From Gordionus sp. m RMFG-2023 (taxonomy: Eukaryota; Nematomorpha; Gordioida; Chordodea; Parachordodidae): a stretch of 64,000 nucleotides of DNA. Shown in pieces: positions 27,405 to 39,375 of the stretch. A program made the position numbers and the translations under genes. Positions within the stretch are counted from its first letter, which is position 1. Every line of letters begins with the position of its first letter. The notes under the pieces were generated by a model that was not told the DNA's origin, searched no databases, and saw nothing but the letters and a program-made list of their open reading frames with translations. The stretch is taken from assembly GCF_954871325.1 (NCBI RefSeq), contig NC_088777.1, positions 26,141,366-26,205,365 on the forward strand, read 5' to 3'.

Positions 27405-27849
27405 ATGTAATGTTATTATAATATTTTTTGTCTAAAAAAAGCAATAAATCAATCAAATTACACATTAATCCTTTTCTTTGTTATTTTTATCTTCAATATT
27501 ATTTTTTAGCCTTTCGTATCATGCAGCCTTTCGACTTTTAGACCTTGCGGTATCTATGATATTCCTAATATAATAAAATAAATTTATACCAGTAAAAAAA
27601 AAAAAAAAAAATTGTAAAATAGAATACATGAATGAATTTTACAAATAAAAAAGATATTTCAACGTTAACCGCGAAATGACTTTTTGCTAATTTGCTAGTA
27701 TTTTTGACAATAAAATGAGAAAGAAGAAGGAAGAAAAAAAAATAAGGGATTAAAATCGACGAAATTATATTCAAATCCATTATCCTCCTATAATAACATA
27801 AATATTCTCATTAAAACCATGAAAAATATGGTTATAAAAAAATTCAAAA
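27405..27849. other. AT-rich spacer, no gene seen
   Basis: About 450 bp of low-complexity AT-rich DNA with a 17-A run near 27595. An open frame on the minus strand at 27565-27780 is a by-product of T/F-rich low complexity and has no recognisable motif. Confidence 0.6.
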
Positions 27850-28205
27850 CGAGTTTGAATTTAACAAGTGCTTTTCAATTATAGTTGATGGCACATATGA
27901 TGTTTCGAAATTAGAAGCAATAACTTTGATAGCAGGATATGTTGAAAATAGTGAGACATCTAAGCCCGTGTAAATACAACTGGTCTCGATATTAGAAAGA
28001 ATATAATATCAAAACTTGGCTCCATGAATCTACCCCTCGAATTCCTAATTGGGCAAAGTTATGAGAGCCCCTCAAACATGTGTGGAAGAATCAATGGAGT
28101 GCAGGCTTTGATTAGATGCGGAGGCGCCGAAGGCAGCTTTTATTTGGTGCTATTGTCATCGATTAAATTTAATCATTGTTCAATTATGTCAATCAATAAA
28201 AGCAC
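27850..28205 (+). pseudogene. hAT (DUF4371/ZMYM1-type) transposase fragment, copy 1
   Basis: This piece aligns along its length with 31505-31880. It encodes the stretch around FSIIVDGTYDVSK and the LGSMNLPLEFLIGQSYE region, the second half of which is open at 28024-28150 (SPSNMCGRINGVQALI, equivalent to YDGASNMRGRINGMQALI). It keeps CGA (Arg) in the CHRLNL motif where the second copy has TGA, so the two copies decayed independently. It has lost about 35 bp around codons for VERLIDIYCTRN. It is cut off at about 28205, exactly where the terminal repeat of the next element begins, suggesting that element landed in it. Confidence 0.75.
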
Positions 28206-29196
28206 CATAGGCGTAGCCAAGGGGGAGGGCAAGGGGAAATCCCCCCCCCCTTCAGAAATATATCACTTTTCGTAAATATCATTTTAAACTAATAAAAAAT
28301 ACGTTCCTTAGTCCCCTCCCCACTCCCTGTCTCTCAAAAATGTATGCATATATCTTCTTAAACAATAATGAAAGAAATATGAGATTTAATAATTTTTTAA
28401 ACTTAAACTATTGACTATAATTTATATTTTTTAAAAAGATTTATATATAAATATATATAAAAAAAGAGATACCAAAAATGTATTTAAAAAAATGAAATAT
28501 AAGCCATATATAAGTCATAAGACAAAAGTCAATTTTATATAATTACTATTAATAGATCTATAAAAATACTAAGTTAAATAATATATAAATATGATTTTTT
28601 ATAATTTTAGATAGTGAATTATTTTAATTTATTTTTCTTAATAAAAGTAAAATTTAATTACAAAATTATTAATAAAATTAATTTATAAATTTAATAAAAA
28701 ATTAACATACCATATTCCCATTTTTTAAAAATTTCCTTTCAATTTATTTTTAAAATATATTTTGCAATTTTTTGACCGAACAACAAGCATTATATTTGTT
28801 TTAAGATTGATATGGACATCAGAAAATATCTTTTAAAGAATGTAAATGAAAAAGGTAATTCTATATTTATTATAATAAACATTAATTTCCAGAGTTGTTA
28901 AAAGATACTTTTTAAATGGATCTAGATACAGATTCAGATACATAGTCTCAAAAGTTATCTAGATACAGATACAGATATAGCGTCTAAAAAGTTATCAAGA
29001 TACAGATACATTTTTTATTATGCTCTTATAGGTTTGCATAAAGCTAAATTAATATTATATTGTGAAAATTCATGAAATGAGCTAAAAAATTTATTGACGC
29101 GATATAACATTTATCAGAATATAACTAAAATAATGATTTTAATATAATATATGAAAATATATGATTAAATAATTATAAATAATTATTAGATTTCAG

Positions 29197-29363
29197 CAGA
29201 GTTGTTAAAAGATCAAGATACAAGTATCTAGATCCTGTATCTAGATATAAAAATGTGGTATCTGTATATGTATCTAGATAGATTTTTGATTAAAATATCG
29301 GTATCTAGATATATTTTAGACGATTATCTAGATCCATTTAAAAAGTATCTTTTAACTACTCTG
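29197..29363. mobile_element. 167-bp hAT MITE with perfect 8-bp target duplication
   Basis: Starts CAGAGTTGTTAAAAGATC and ends AACTACTCTG. It is flanked by GATTTCAG at 29189-29196 and again at 29364-29371. The interior consists of ATCTAGATA-type palindromic repeats only, with no coding. It belongs to the same family as the element that contains it, so a short deletion derivative jumped into a longer relative. Confidence 0.88.
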
Positions 29364-29377
29364 GATTTCAGTAATAA

Positions 29378-29850
29378 AATATTTTCAAAATTTTGATCAT
29401 TTAGGCATCCTCGTTTATCTGTAAAGACATTTTTAGAAACATTAAATAGTTTTTCCACAGGGGCGCTTGAAGGAATTGTAGTGTTATATTTAATAAATAA
29501 CAATTTTATATCAGGGTATTCTTTAAAAATGCTAAAATCTCTATATTCATTTTTGAAAAAATTATTTAAAATTTGTTGATTATCAAAATTTAAATCATTA
29601 TTAAAAATTATATCTGCTGTAGGGTACTGAAAAAAATCTGAAATTAAATTATTTGTTTTTTTTGGCAGGTTATTTGCTTGCAGTCAGTTGAACTTTAATA
29701 ATTCACCAGCTTATCTTTGTATCAATTGTTTTTTTTATTAAGATTTTCTTCCATTTGCAACCATGTCCAATCAAGTTTAATAAAAGGTTGGAGCATGGTT
29801 GCTATAATATTATCATCTTCAAATAAGGTCACAATAAACCTAGAATTATT
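29378..29850 (-). pseudogene. hAT transposase C-terminal remnant
   Basis: Reading right to left, the segment near 29810 gives EDDNIIATMLQPFIKLDW. The stretch 29400-29640 then gives YPTADIIFNND, NNFFKNEYRDF, EYPDIKLLFIKYN and PSSAPVEKLFNVSKNVFT. This is the hAT C-terminal dimerisation segment with the last catalytic Glu (VEKLF). It is truncated: zinc finger, first two catalytic residues and most of the RNase-H fold are absent. A stop interrupts the linker. The host element therefore depends on a transposase made elsewhere. A homologous remnant is at 58290-58470. Confidence 0.75.
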
Positions 29851-31368
29851 AAATATTTTTAATTTATTATATTAATTTACCTATCCTCAATCCCTTTAAG
29901 TAAGGCATCTAAGAGTGGTAAACAGATGAAATAAAATAAATTTTACAGTCAAATATTTTTATTTATAATAAAAAAAGGGGTAAAAATGTATCTTAAAAAG
30001 TATCTAAAACAGATACAGATACCTCTAAAAAATATCTAGATACAGATACCTTTCTAAAAAATCTATCTAGATACAGATACTACATTTTTATATCTAGATA
30101 CTTTAACAACTCTGTTAATTCCCTACCAAGATTCATCGCAAGAAAATTGAATCAATTTCAAGTAAAAATAGGGTATCAGAAATATTATGTAACAATCATG
30201 AAAATATATCAAAAAAGAAGGAAATTAGAATAAATTTAACAAGGATTGATGAACGTATATTTTATATTTATAATGAATTTATATATCTTTTTTTAGTGAT
30301 GTTGCTGGGAGATAATAATTCTCTAAATATAAGAGACCTTGATTCAAGTAAGAACTATTTGAATATTAACATAATTATTATTATTACTTGTTATTGATTC
30401 TCAAAAAGATGATCAAATATTAGAGATTGTGCTAGAGAATGAGAAAAGTAATCCTATCATCCAGGTAGTCCCAATAGGTATTTTATTTTAATATAATTAT
30501 AAAATTTCTAAAATTTCAATTTAATTGGTTTACCACTTGGCCTTGGTTGGCTTACTCACCTTCACAAAATGGGGCTTCTTGTAAATATTGTGTTCTATTT
30601 GATCTAAAATATGATGGTAAAGGTGAACAAAAATTAAAGCGACTTGTGAATTGCCCATATAGACGTTGGAAAGATGCAGGAGAGAATTTTGAAAATCATC
30701 AAAACAATTTATACCATAAAAATACACAAAATATTATATCATCTCTTAGAGCAATTAATGCTAATGATAGAGATTCTATCATTCATATAATAGGTAAACC
30801 ATTAAAAATTATTATAAGAGAATTATTTATTTTTTATAAAGATCAAGGTAAAAAGAAAATAGCAAATGAAAATAGACGAAAAATATATCCTATAATAGAT
30901 GCAATAATTACATGTGGAAATCAATGTATGGCATTAAGAGGTCATCGAGATTCAGGTTGTATATTTAAGGATGATACAAATGAAAATGATGGGAACTTTA
31001 GAGCTATTCTCAGAAACCGAGCAATTGGAGATGATGAGCTCAGGATTAACTTGTTAAATGCACCGAAAAATGCTACGTATTTAAGCCCCACCATTCAAAA
31101 CGAAATCATTGATGTGTGTAATGATTTAATATTAAGAAAGGTAGTTGCCAACATTAACAAGTCTCTATTCTTTTCAGTCTTGGCAGATGAACTGATATGG
31201 CATAGAGCAAATGTCCTTGTGTGCTCGATATATTCTGAAAATGGTAAAATTTTTATTCATTTTATATAAATTATATTCATTTATATAGATGAAGTTCAAA
31301 TAAAAGAAGACTTTTTGCAATTTATTCCGATTCAAGATATGAGAGGTGAATGTCTTGCTATACAACGG

Positions 31369-33402
31369 GGGGGGGGTCCGAAGCAACTGCTTCAGTAAAT
31401 TTGAGTGGGGGTACTTTTTTAAAAATTTTCTTTAATATTTAATTCTTTTACTGTTTTGTTACATCCATCATGATCAAGTGATTTCTAGTTTATAAATCCC
31501 CACCAGATTACATTTAACAGGTGCTTTTCAATCATAGTTGATGGCACATATGATGTTTTGAAATCAGAAGCAATAGCTTTGATAGTAAGATATGTTGAAA
31601 ATAGTGAGACCCCGAAGCCTGTTGAAAGACTGATTGACATATATTGTACTAGAAATACCACAGGTCTCGATATTAAGCATAATATAATATTCAAACTTGG
31701 CTCGATGAATTTACCCCTTGAATTTCTAGTTGGGCAAAGTTATGATGGCGCCTCAAACATGAGGGGAAGAATCAATGGTATGCAGGCCTTGATTAGAGCA
31801 GAGGCGCCAAAGGCAACTTTTATTTGGTGTTATTGTCATTGATTAAATTTAATCATTGTTCAATTATGCCAATCAATTAAAGAACTTCGAAATGTTTTAG
31901 GAATACTAGATGAGATTTATATCTATTTTAATGGTGTAAAAAGATATGAGGTACTCAAAAAATGTCAGTGTAATGATCTGAAAAAATCGCAACGATTTCT
32001 ATGCATCAAGAATATCACTCGGTAATAGTACCTTATTTATTTAGATTTAAAATATTTTTTTATTTAGAAGCTGGCTATCGTCATATAAAGCTATTGTAAA
32101 TTTTTTTTTACTTTATGATGCCTTGAGGGCAGCTTTAACAAATTTAAAGGATTCTGAAGATCCTGCCACTTCCACTATGGCTAGTGCTATAGTCTTTAGA
32201 ATAGAAACATTTGATTTTATCTTATCACTTTGTGTTTTGGATAAAATATTGTTGATAACAAGTTTGGCTTGTACAAAATGGCAAACCATTTCGAAGGATA
32301 TAGGGTTTGCAATAAATCAAATTCAATTAGAAAAATATTGCTTGATTAATTTGAGAAGTATAATATACATTATTGTCTAAATTATTTTTTAATCTAATAG
32401 ATAATAACACTGAATTTTTAGATGTTTTTTCAAAGGCACAAGATTTTATGAAGGAGAGAAATCTACCTTTTGATTTTGAAAGTTCTAGACTTCAAACATT
32501 ACAATCCAAAAATAAGAGGTATATATATATATATTTTCATCATTATAGAAATTTTTTATTGCAGTTTACCGAAAGATTTAATGATGATTCGATGAAATTT
32601 TTACATCAAACATCATTTTTTACGCCAAATAATGTGGCAGAAAAATCAATTATTAAAGAAGATATCGAGGATATCTGTGAATTTTACAATTTAAATTCAA
32701 GACAAATTTTCGAAGAAATGTTGAAGTTTAGAAATATTTATAAGATGGCCAAAATGGGGAATGTAATTATTACTAATGACCTAGAGGTTAAAGAATCTAA
32801 AGATTTGTCATATTCTGAGAATTGTAAATTTATTTAATTAAAATATTTTTACCAATATATTATTTAGCTTCTTCTGATGATGATGATAATTCAGGGACTT
32901 ACGATTCAGATTGGAAAAACTATTAATCTATTTTACCTTATAGTCTACTTTTTGCTTTCCCTAATTTAAGAATTTTATATAAATATTTATTAATCATTCC
33001 CACAACCTCATGTACTGCCGAAAGAGTTATGAGTAAAATTAAATTAATTAAAACAAGACTGCGCAGTACTATGAAAGATTCTTTTCTCAATAATTTAACC
33101 ATATTATCAATGGAAAAGAATTTATTTAAACAATTAAATATTGATGAAATTATAAAATCTTTCGCTTTCTCTTCCCCTAATTATCTAAATTATTAATTTA
33201 GAAATAATATTTATAAAGTATATATTTTTTGCATTTTATTTATATTATATATTAAAAATTGATGCAATAAAATTATTTTTGAAATTTATGGGTGTCATAA
33301 AATAATAATAATTTTTTTTTTTGGGGGGGGGGGGGGTACTTTTCAAGGGGGTACTTTTCAGGGAGGTATTCTGCTACATTCGCTCAGAAAGTGTAGGGGC
33401 CA
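31369..33402 (+). mobile_element. Second DUF4371-type hAT copy (decayed)
   Basis: Transposase homology runs from about 31505 to 33196, in the same orientation as its neighbour and repeating part of it. Homopolymer G runs lie near both ends (31366 and 33323), each followed by GGGGGTACTTTT (31404 and about 33330). The right edge may be the hAT-like terminus GTGTAGGGGCCACTG ending at 33402. No matching left terminus or target duplication was found, so the limits are approximate. Confidence 0.6.
31505..33196 (+). pseudogene. hAT transposase, DUF4371 to dimerisation domain (5'-truncated)
   Basis: The segment 31510-31842 gives FSIIVDGTYDVLKSEAI, RYVENSETPKPVERLID and SYDGASNMRGRINGMQAL. A TGA at 31840-31842 replaces the Arg of CHRLNL, after which the frame continues as LNLIIVQLCQSIKEL. 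A 46-bp intron (32022-32067) separates CIKNIT from SWLSSYKAIVN, and its removal keeps the frame. Further pieces are FILSLCVLDKILLIT (about 32215), NLIDNNTEFLDVF (about 32390) and DIEDICEFYNLNSRQIF (about 32660). The C terminus is SCTAERVMSKIKLIKTRLR at about 33015, the hAT dimerisation region with the last catalytic Glu, ending at TAA near 33196. Several frame changes make it non-functional. It begins within the part of the protein that the neighbouring copy also encodes. Confidence 0.78.
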
Positions 33403-35439
33403 CTGGAGGGGTAAAAGCTGAACCCAAATGACCCTTATGTACTTACAACCATAATTTAATATATAATGAAATATATTAATGTTTTTTGATACTTTAAATA
33501 ATCTGTTTTAATTTGTTTATGTATATGTAACTTAATAAACTTTTTTTCGTTATATATAAAGCATTTTTTATGAATTTTTAAAATAAACCATATTTTAACA
33601 TTATTAAATATTGAAATTGAATGATTGATTGTATTGGTTAATGGAAAAAATAAAATCCAATAGAAAAACGGAATAGCATTTATTCATTTTCAAATGTTTT
33701 CGCTATCGGATTTAGTGCCGATTAAGATTTTAGCAAAAATAATATTATGTATAAGCCTAAATATTTTTCTTATAGATGGCAGAAAGGTTTGCACCTCTAT
33801 TTGTCAGGCAAATCTCGGGCCGTTTTTAAAACTGACCCAAAATTTGTAATATGCTTTACTTTATATCAACAATAATCTTATTCTCGGTGAAATATGATGT
33901 AATGTATAATTAGGTTTTATAGTGCAATAGAATAATTTTATATTTACAATTAATATAATTGTTTATGTGGGATATATATTATTCTATATGCACAATTGCG
34001 ATAAGTATGTTTTTATATGAGCAATAGATTTTAAATGTTCAATTCCAATAAAATATGTGATCATCATGTCATAATGGTCTTTTTCTTATTAAAAATATAA
34101 TAGCTACAATAGTTTACTCATCGTTTTATACATGATTTTATCCAAAAATATAAGAAATAAAAAACTTTATGGAATTGTAATACGCCATTATAGAGGGCCA
34201 GGAGGGCTATGATGGCATAAGAGACCACTATAAAAAATTATCCATGAGGATTTCGAGCTTGCCCTCGCTATTATCTGATACACCTGAGTGAGGTTAAAAC
34301 AAAATAAAAATAATAATTTTTTACTAACAGGAGTATCATCAGTGGCGGTTCCCATTATCTCTCCGAGGTTTCACCGATCGATTTCAGAGGTGCTATAGGA
34401 AGTGTCAATCAATTGGCGATAGTTGTGTCCTTGATCGTGTCTCAAATATTGGGGTTTCCTTAACTTCTCGGAAATGAGTTAGGATGGCCCATAATGTTTG
34501 GTTAGTTTTAATCATATAGAAATAAAATTGATTGAGCATATTTATTTTACCATTGCTACTCAATATTGAGAATTTAATACAAGAGATGATAAATTGAATT
34601 TAATTCGGGATAAGGATTGTTCCCAGGGTTTCCAGATTCATTCAAATAACAAGCGGGAGAATTTAACCATAATTCACAATAAAATTTTTTTTAAAAAAAT
34701 AATATACACACAAAATATTATAAAAATCAGTAGCGGAGACCGGAGATCTTATGAGCCCGAAATTCTTATGAGCCTTGAAGTTTTGAATACTCAACTCTAA
34801 TGATTAATTTTTTAACAAAAATATATAAATACATTATGCATATGTGGCTATAGTTTTTTTTTAAATTATTTCTCTCAAAACTAACTTTTCTAATTTCCTT
34901 AAATTTATCAATAAAAAATAATAAAGGTTTTTATTATCAATAAATATCTTATATAAAAAATTAAACCATATTCTATATAAAACTATTCTTTGTAAAAAAA
35001 ATTCTTAACTACCATAAAATTAAATTTTAAAGATATTGAGGACTTATATGAGCTTATTGAGCACCATATTTTAAATTTTATGCTAATTGAAATTTGCATA
35101 TGGTAAAAAAAATTATATAAGAAAAAATTAACAAAGATAAAATCATGAACATACTTAATGAAAACTCGTCCCTGTTAGCGGTTATGGAGAAAACAAACTT
35201 AAGTTATGCAACAGTAAATAGATATAAATCATGATTAATGAAACAAGATTTTAAATTGTCTACATCAAGACAAATATTCAAAAGAGCAAGAATATATATT
35301 ATGCTGATCTAATAATGTAAAGTATATGGGGGTTTTTGGGCACGTGGATCAGATTGCAATTATCATTCTTTATTTGTTTAAATTGTCAATAAATTTTACT
35401 AATTTTTTATAATTATTTTCAATTATAGTTTACTTTTAT
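33403..35439. other. Spacer, no gene recognised
   Basis: About 2 kb of AT-rich DNA. A 68-codon frame at 34594-34800 has no recognisable motif. A short frame from ATG 33776 (MAERFAPLFVRQ) after a splice-acceptor-like TTATAG ends after about 17 codons and is not supported. CAGTGGCGG at about 34341 could be a lone hAT terminus, but no partner was found. Confidence 0.5.
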
Positions 35440-35669
35440 CAGTAGTTGCAATGCAGAAATACCATTTACACGGCCTGACCTGGATTTTTTTAAAACATTT
35501 TTTGTCCCGGCCTGGCTAGGGATTTAAATTTTCTAGCCCGGCTCGGCCCGGATTATTTAAAAATATATTAATTACATTTATTCTTAATTTTTATAGTTAA
35601 TAATGGCGTTTTAAAATATTTGGTTTTTAAATATCCGACCCGGGTGTATTTAAGACCAGCAGGTCTCTG
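35440..35669. mobile_element. GC-rich MITE (GGCCCGG family), solo copy
   Basis: An island with CCCGGCCTGG and GCCCGGCTCGGCCCGG blocks separated by A/T tracts, in an otherwise AT-rich spacer. In reverse complement it matches the longer copies at 38982 and 44157, sharing the CAGAGACCTGC terminus, the AACTATAAAAATTAAGAATA core and the ATGGTATTTCTGCA end. No coding sequence is present. I could not find a matching 8-bp target duplication, so the outer limits may be off by 10-20 bp. Confidence 0.65.
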
Positions 35670-36796
35670 ATATAAATATCATTTTATACTTAAAAATGAA
35701 GTATCGGGGCTTCAGTTGTGGGTAGAATGGTAGGTGGCAAGTCTCGATGAGTTTTGGTATGCGTCATTTAAGAATATTAAAAGCAACTACAGCACATATT
35801 TTAAATTTTATTTAAAAAAAGAAAATAATTAATTATAAATTATTATTTTAAACAAATTTGAAAACCAAAAAAAATAAAGTATATCTTTAATATAAAAATT
35901 TGTCCCTTATATTATGGGGAAAATAAAACGCGCAATTATAAAATAAAATAAAATTGACGCAAAGTGAAAAAAAAAACTTTTTGCAAACTTAAGGATAAAA
36001 CCTACCCCTCCCCTATACTTTCCGGAACTCTAATTATACCACTGGATGCAAGGCGATCTCCCGGATCTATATATCTAATTTATATTTGCCGAAAACCCTA
36101 TTAAAAACTCCAAAAGTAAGTAAAACCCCTAAGTAAAAAGAAAACACAAAAACCATATATTGACCTTAAAAGTATTAAGATCAAAACAAAAGAAAACTTT
36201 ATTTAATTTTTATGTATTTACGATAAGACAAAAGAAGGCCAAAATAAAATTTTTATTTAATTTTTATGTATTGAAGACAAGACAAAAGAAGGGCAAAAGA
36301 AAAAACTTTATTTAATTTTTATGTATTGAAGATAACCAAAGAAGATAAGAGCAAACTATTTTTAATTGAAGTTTATACCAAAAAAGAATCAATATTATAA
36401 GCTCATAAGTGCCTCATAGGGAAGCTCGTCCTTCCCTGGGTGTAGTTCTATCTTTCCCATAAAATATTTTTGGAAAAATTAATACTGTCAAAAAAGCAAA
36501 ATTTTATAAAAAAATATTTTTATGTATAGAATAAAAGTAAATAAATGAAATAAAATGAGATATTATTTATTCATTATTCAAGCAGTTTTAATTTTATTGA
36601 CGTTTACCTTTCAGTGCTCGCATGTTCCCCGGTCTCCCCTATATATTTTTTCCTATTTTTAGATTATTTTATGCTATCAACTAAATTTTTATTTTTTGTT
36701 ACCTATATTCCTGAAATCCTTATAAATATATCTTAATGTTTGATCCTTATTAATTCCTCTTCTAAAGTTAATAAAGTTATGGCTTATGATATTTTC
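35670..36796. repeat. Spacer with a ~54-bp tandem repeat
   Basis: Mostly featureless. From about 36183 to 36345 a unit of 54-55 bp with TTTATTTAATTTTTATGTAT is repeated three times (36198, 36252, 36307), followed by GACAAGACAAAAGAAGG-like text. A stretch ending TATACCACTG near 36053 resembles a hAT-type end, but no partner was found. Confidence 0.55.
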
Positions 36797-38981
36797 CAGA
36801 GTTGTTAAAGTAGCGCGCTACTTAGCGCGCTATCTTTTTTGGTAGCTATAGCTAATAGCCGCTACTTTTTTTAAAATTATTTAATTTTTTAGCGCGCTAC
36901 TTAGCTACTTTTAAAAAATATAATGAATGTAAGTATAAACATGAAAATTTAAATATAATATCATAATTAATTATAATTTTTATAATTTATTATTTAATTT
37001 TGAAATTTAAATATATTTTCAATTTTTAATTTATATTTTCAATCTGTGTTAATAATCTAAAATGGCATCGCCCATGGATATCCAAATCCTCGAAAGTGAT
37101 TCAGACATGGAAGATTCAATGGAAGAAAATGTACTTAATAGCTCTAATAACGATTTCCCATTCCCTAGATTTGAAAATTTTTTTAAAATAAATATTAAAA
37201 CAAAATCTGGATTCAAATTCCTTTGCTTAAAATGTAAAAAAAATATATCATCAAATCAATCGAGTAGCTATAACCTGAAGAAACACCTAAAGGTAAATTG
37301 TTATTATAATATTATTTATTTTATTAGACTGTTCACGCCAATTGCTATAAGGAAATAGAGAAACATATAAAAAAATTTGGTATAGGAGAATTTTCATTCA
37401 ATAAGACAAATACTATCCTAACCAAATTAACTGATAATAAACATGCCAATATTTCACAAAAATTGGCTGATAAAGTAATTGTTGATTTTATTATTGACAC
37501 AGTTCAGCCATTGTCCTTGGTTGATAATCCATCATTTACTATGATGTTTAAAACTTTATCCCCTGGCACAACAGTTTTATGTCGCCAGACACCTATGAAT
37601 AAAATAGCCGACAACTTCAAAGTGATGAAAGATGCTCTAATAGTAGAGTTATCAGATATATCTTATGTATGTACCACGGCAGATAGTTGGACACATAACA
37701 GAAGGTAAAAACTTATTTATATTTATAAATTGATCTGATTAAATATTTTTAGAGCTTATTTGGGAATCACAGGCCATTGGTTAGACCCTAGGACTTTAAA
37801 AAGAAGATCTGTAGCCTTAGCCCTTAAAAGGATTATAGGATGCCAGACATATGACGTACTTGCGAATAAAATTATTGACATCCACAAGTTTTTTAGCATT
37901 CATAATAAAGTTTGCAAGATGGTTACTGATAATGGGTAACTACCTGAAGGCATTTAGGTTATTTCACAAATTTATTTATAATATTTATTTTAAGTTATGA
38001 TTTTTTGGGCAGTACAGTAATTAATCAGAATGGAATGGTTATTATTTAATCTATAAAATATTTAGTATTTTAATATTTCACATTATTTATAGAATTTTTA
38101 TTAACTAAATACACACATATTTTAGTAATATTATGATTATCATAATTTATATCAAATTATAAATAAAATTAGTGAAATTAACTAATAAAATATAAAACAG
38201 AGGTGGATTATTTCATTAATTTTTATTGTACACTGTCATTGAGCTAATCTAACATTTAATAAGATATGGTTATTGAATATTTCATGGATGATTAGATTTT
38301 TACTATATTTATTTCTTATTGATTAATTGCCATCAATTTATATACAGTACAGGGAATTCATTCAATGTATTCATTTGATAAAATATTTTTGCTTAGTTAC
38401 ATTATAATTCCTGAGGTTCAAAATTTAGAATATTAAGAAATTATTTTTCCACTCCATTTTTGATAAATATTACTAGACATTTCTATTAAAACTGGATGAA
38501 TAATTTAATTTGTCCTATTTAATATGAATATAGAATATTTGGTGAGGATAATGCTGAAGATGAGATACAGAATGATAGTCAACCAGGCGCTAACGCAGGA
38601 ATTTGGTCTGGGGGGGGGATAATAAAATTTTTTAAGAAATATTATTGTTTTTTAAAAATATCAAGCATAAATTTATTAGGACTAATAACTATTTCTAATA
38701 CACAATTTAAATTAATGTGAATTATAAAAAAATTATATGTAAAGAATCACTTAAATGACCCAAAATAGAAATTTGAATTTTTTGAGCCTTTACACAAAAA
38801 GTTTCTTAGGAATAATTGCATTTTGTATGTTATAAATTTACAATGTAAAATCCAATCTTCGTTGTGATTGAGCTAATTTTTCAATTATCTCATCCTTGCT
38901 TGTCGTCAAATGCCTATGAATATTCAAAAGATCCAAATCTTTCAATCTACTTTCAGATATTGTACCTCTTAGTATGTTTTT

Positions 38982-39375
38982 CAGAAATCTGTAGGCCCGG
39001 CCCCCAGGCCGGACATTATTTTAATTTTTTTAAATATACCCGGGCCGGGCTGGGCCCAAATTTTTTTTAAAAAAACACCCAAGCCGGGTTTGAATTATTT
39101 AAAAAAACACCAAATCCGGGCTGTATTTTTTAAAACAGCCTATATTTAAATCGTTATTATTAGCTATAAAAATCAAAAATAAATATAATTTATTTTAAAA
39201 AAATCCGGGCCGGGCCTAAAATTTTTTTAAAAAAAGCCGAGTCGGGCCTAAATATATTTTTTTAAAAAGCCGGGCCGGGCCTGAAATTTTTTTAAAAAAA
39301 CCGAGGCCAGGGGGTAAAAAATCTTTAAAAAAAATCCGGGCCGTTCCCTGCAAATGGTACTTCTCCAGGCCTCTG
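38982..39375. mobile_element. GC-rich MITE (GGCCCGG family)
   Basis: Runs from CAGAAATCTGTAGGCCCGG to CCAGGCCTCTG. It is made of CCGGGCCGGGC blocks about 35 bp apart, separated by A/T tracts, with an AGCTATAAAAATCAAAAATA core. The same insertion is present at the same place in the sister element (44157-44438), so it predates their split. The flanking 8-mers (ATGTTTTT and TTATTCTT) match only partly, as expected for an old insertion. Confidence 0.7.

Larger units (their letters stand above)
28890..30114 (-). mobile_element. Non-autonomous hAT with GTATCTAGATAC-type ends
   Basis: The terminal repeats CAGAGTTGTTAAA (28890) and its complement ending AACAACTCTG (30114) lie inside an 8-bp target duplication, TTAATTTC (28882-28889) and TTAATTCC (30115-30122), one mismatch. 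Both ends carry repeats of ATCTAGATAC(A). Inside is only the C-terminal quarter of a transposase on the minus strand, plus a smaller MITE (29197-29363). It sits within the first intron of the surrounding transposase gene: removing it restores a 43-bp GT-AG intron (28855-28889 joined to 30123-30130). Confidence 0.85.
28206..31368 (+). mobile_element. DUF4371-type hAT element, interrupted by another hAT
   Basis: The left end reads CATAGGCGTAGCCAAGGGGG, a terminal repeat of the CAnnGGCG type used by hAT elements, with an adjacent C run. A transposase gene with very short introns follows from 28812. The element carries a complete nested hAT (28890-30114) inside its first intron. No matching right terminal repeat is seen: homology ends about 31368 at a G run (31366-31376), after which a second DUF4371-type copy begins. 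It is therefore 3'-truncated or fused to its neighbour. Confidence 0.7.
28812..31368 (+). pseudogene. hAT transposase, TTF zinc finger plus DUF4371 (3'-truncated)
   Basis: Cut-and-paste transposase of the ZMYM1/TTF-type family. Exon 1 starts MDIRKYLLKN at 28812 and ends at 28854. Later exons give SISSKNRVSEIL, then (30409-30476) NDQILEIVLENEKSNP. The long exon from about 30511 gives WFTTWPWLAYSP and the TTF finger CKYC (30580-30591). Then come GNFRAILRNRA, ATYLSPTIQNEII and FFSVLADE, the DUF4371 signatures and first catalytic Asp region. A 45-bp intron (31244-31288) splits SEN from DEVQIKEDFLQFIP, and RNA-level joining keeps the frame. Other introns I place at 30255-30296 and 30348-30408. The N-terminal exons are slightly frameshifted. 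The RNase-H second half and dimerisation domain are missing, so it is dead. Confidence 0.78.

Noticed and set aside
27565-27780. 71-codon minus-strand frame
   Set aside because: Low-complexity F/L/Y-rich translation of AT-rich DNA, with no motif or homologue recognised.
34594-34800. 68-codon plus-strand frame as a gene
   Set aside because: No motif, no supporting context and composition like the spacer.
34341-36053. A hAT element between CAGTGGCGG (34341) and TATACCACTG (36053)
   Set aside because: The two ends share only CAGTGG and no 8-bp duplication was found.
37936-38530. A separate transposon filling the gap between NYLKAFR and FGEDN
   Set aside because: No terminal repeats or 8-bp duplication were found. 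It may be a long or expanded intron (donor near 37966, acceptor near 38530), but I could not decide.
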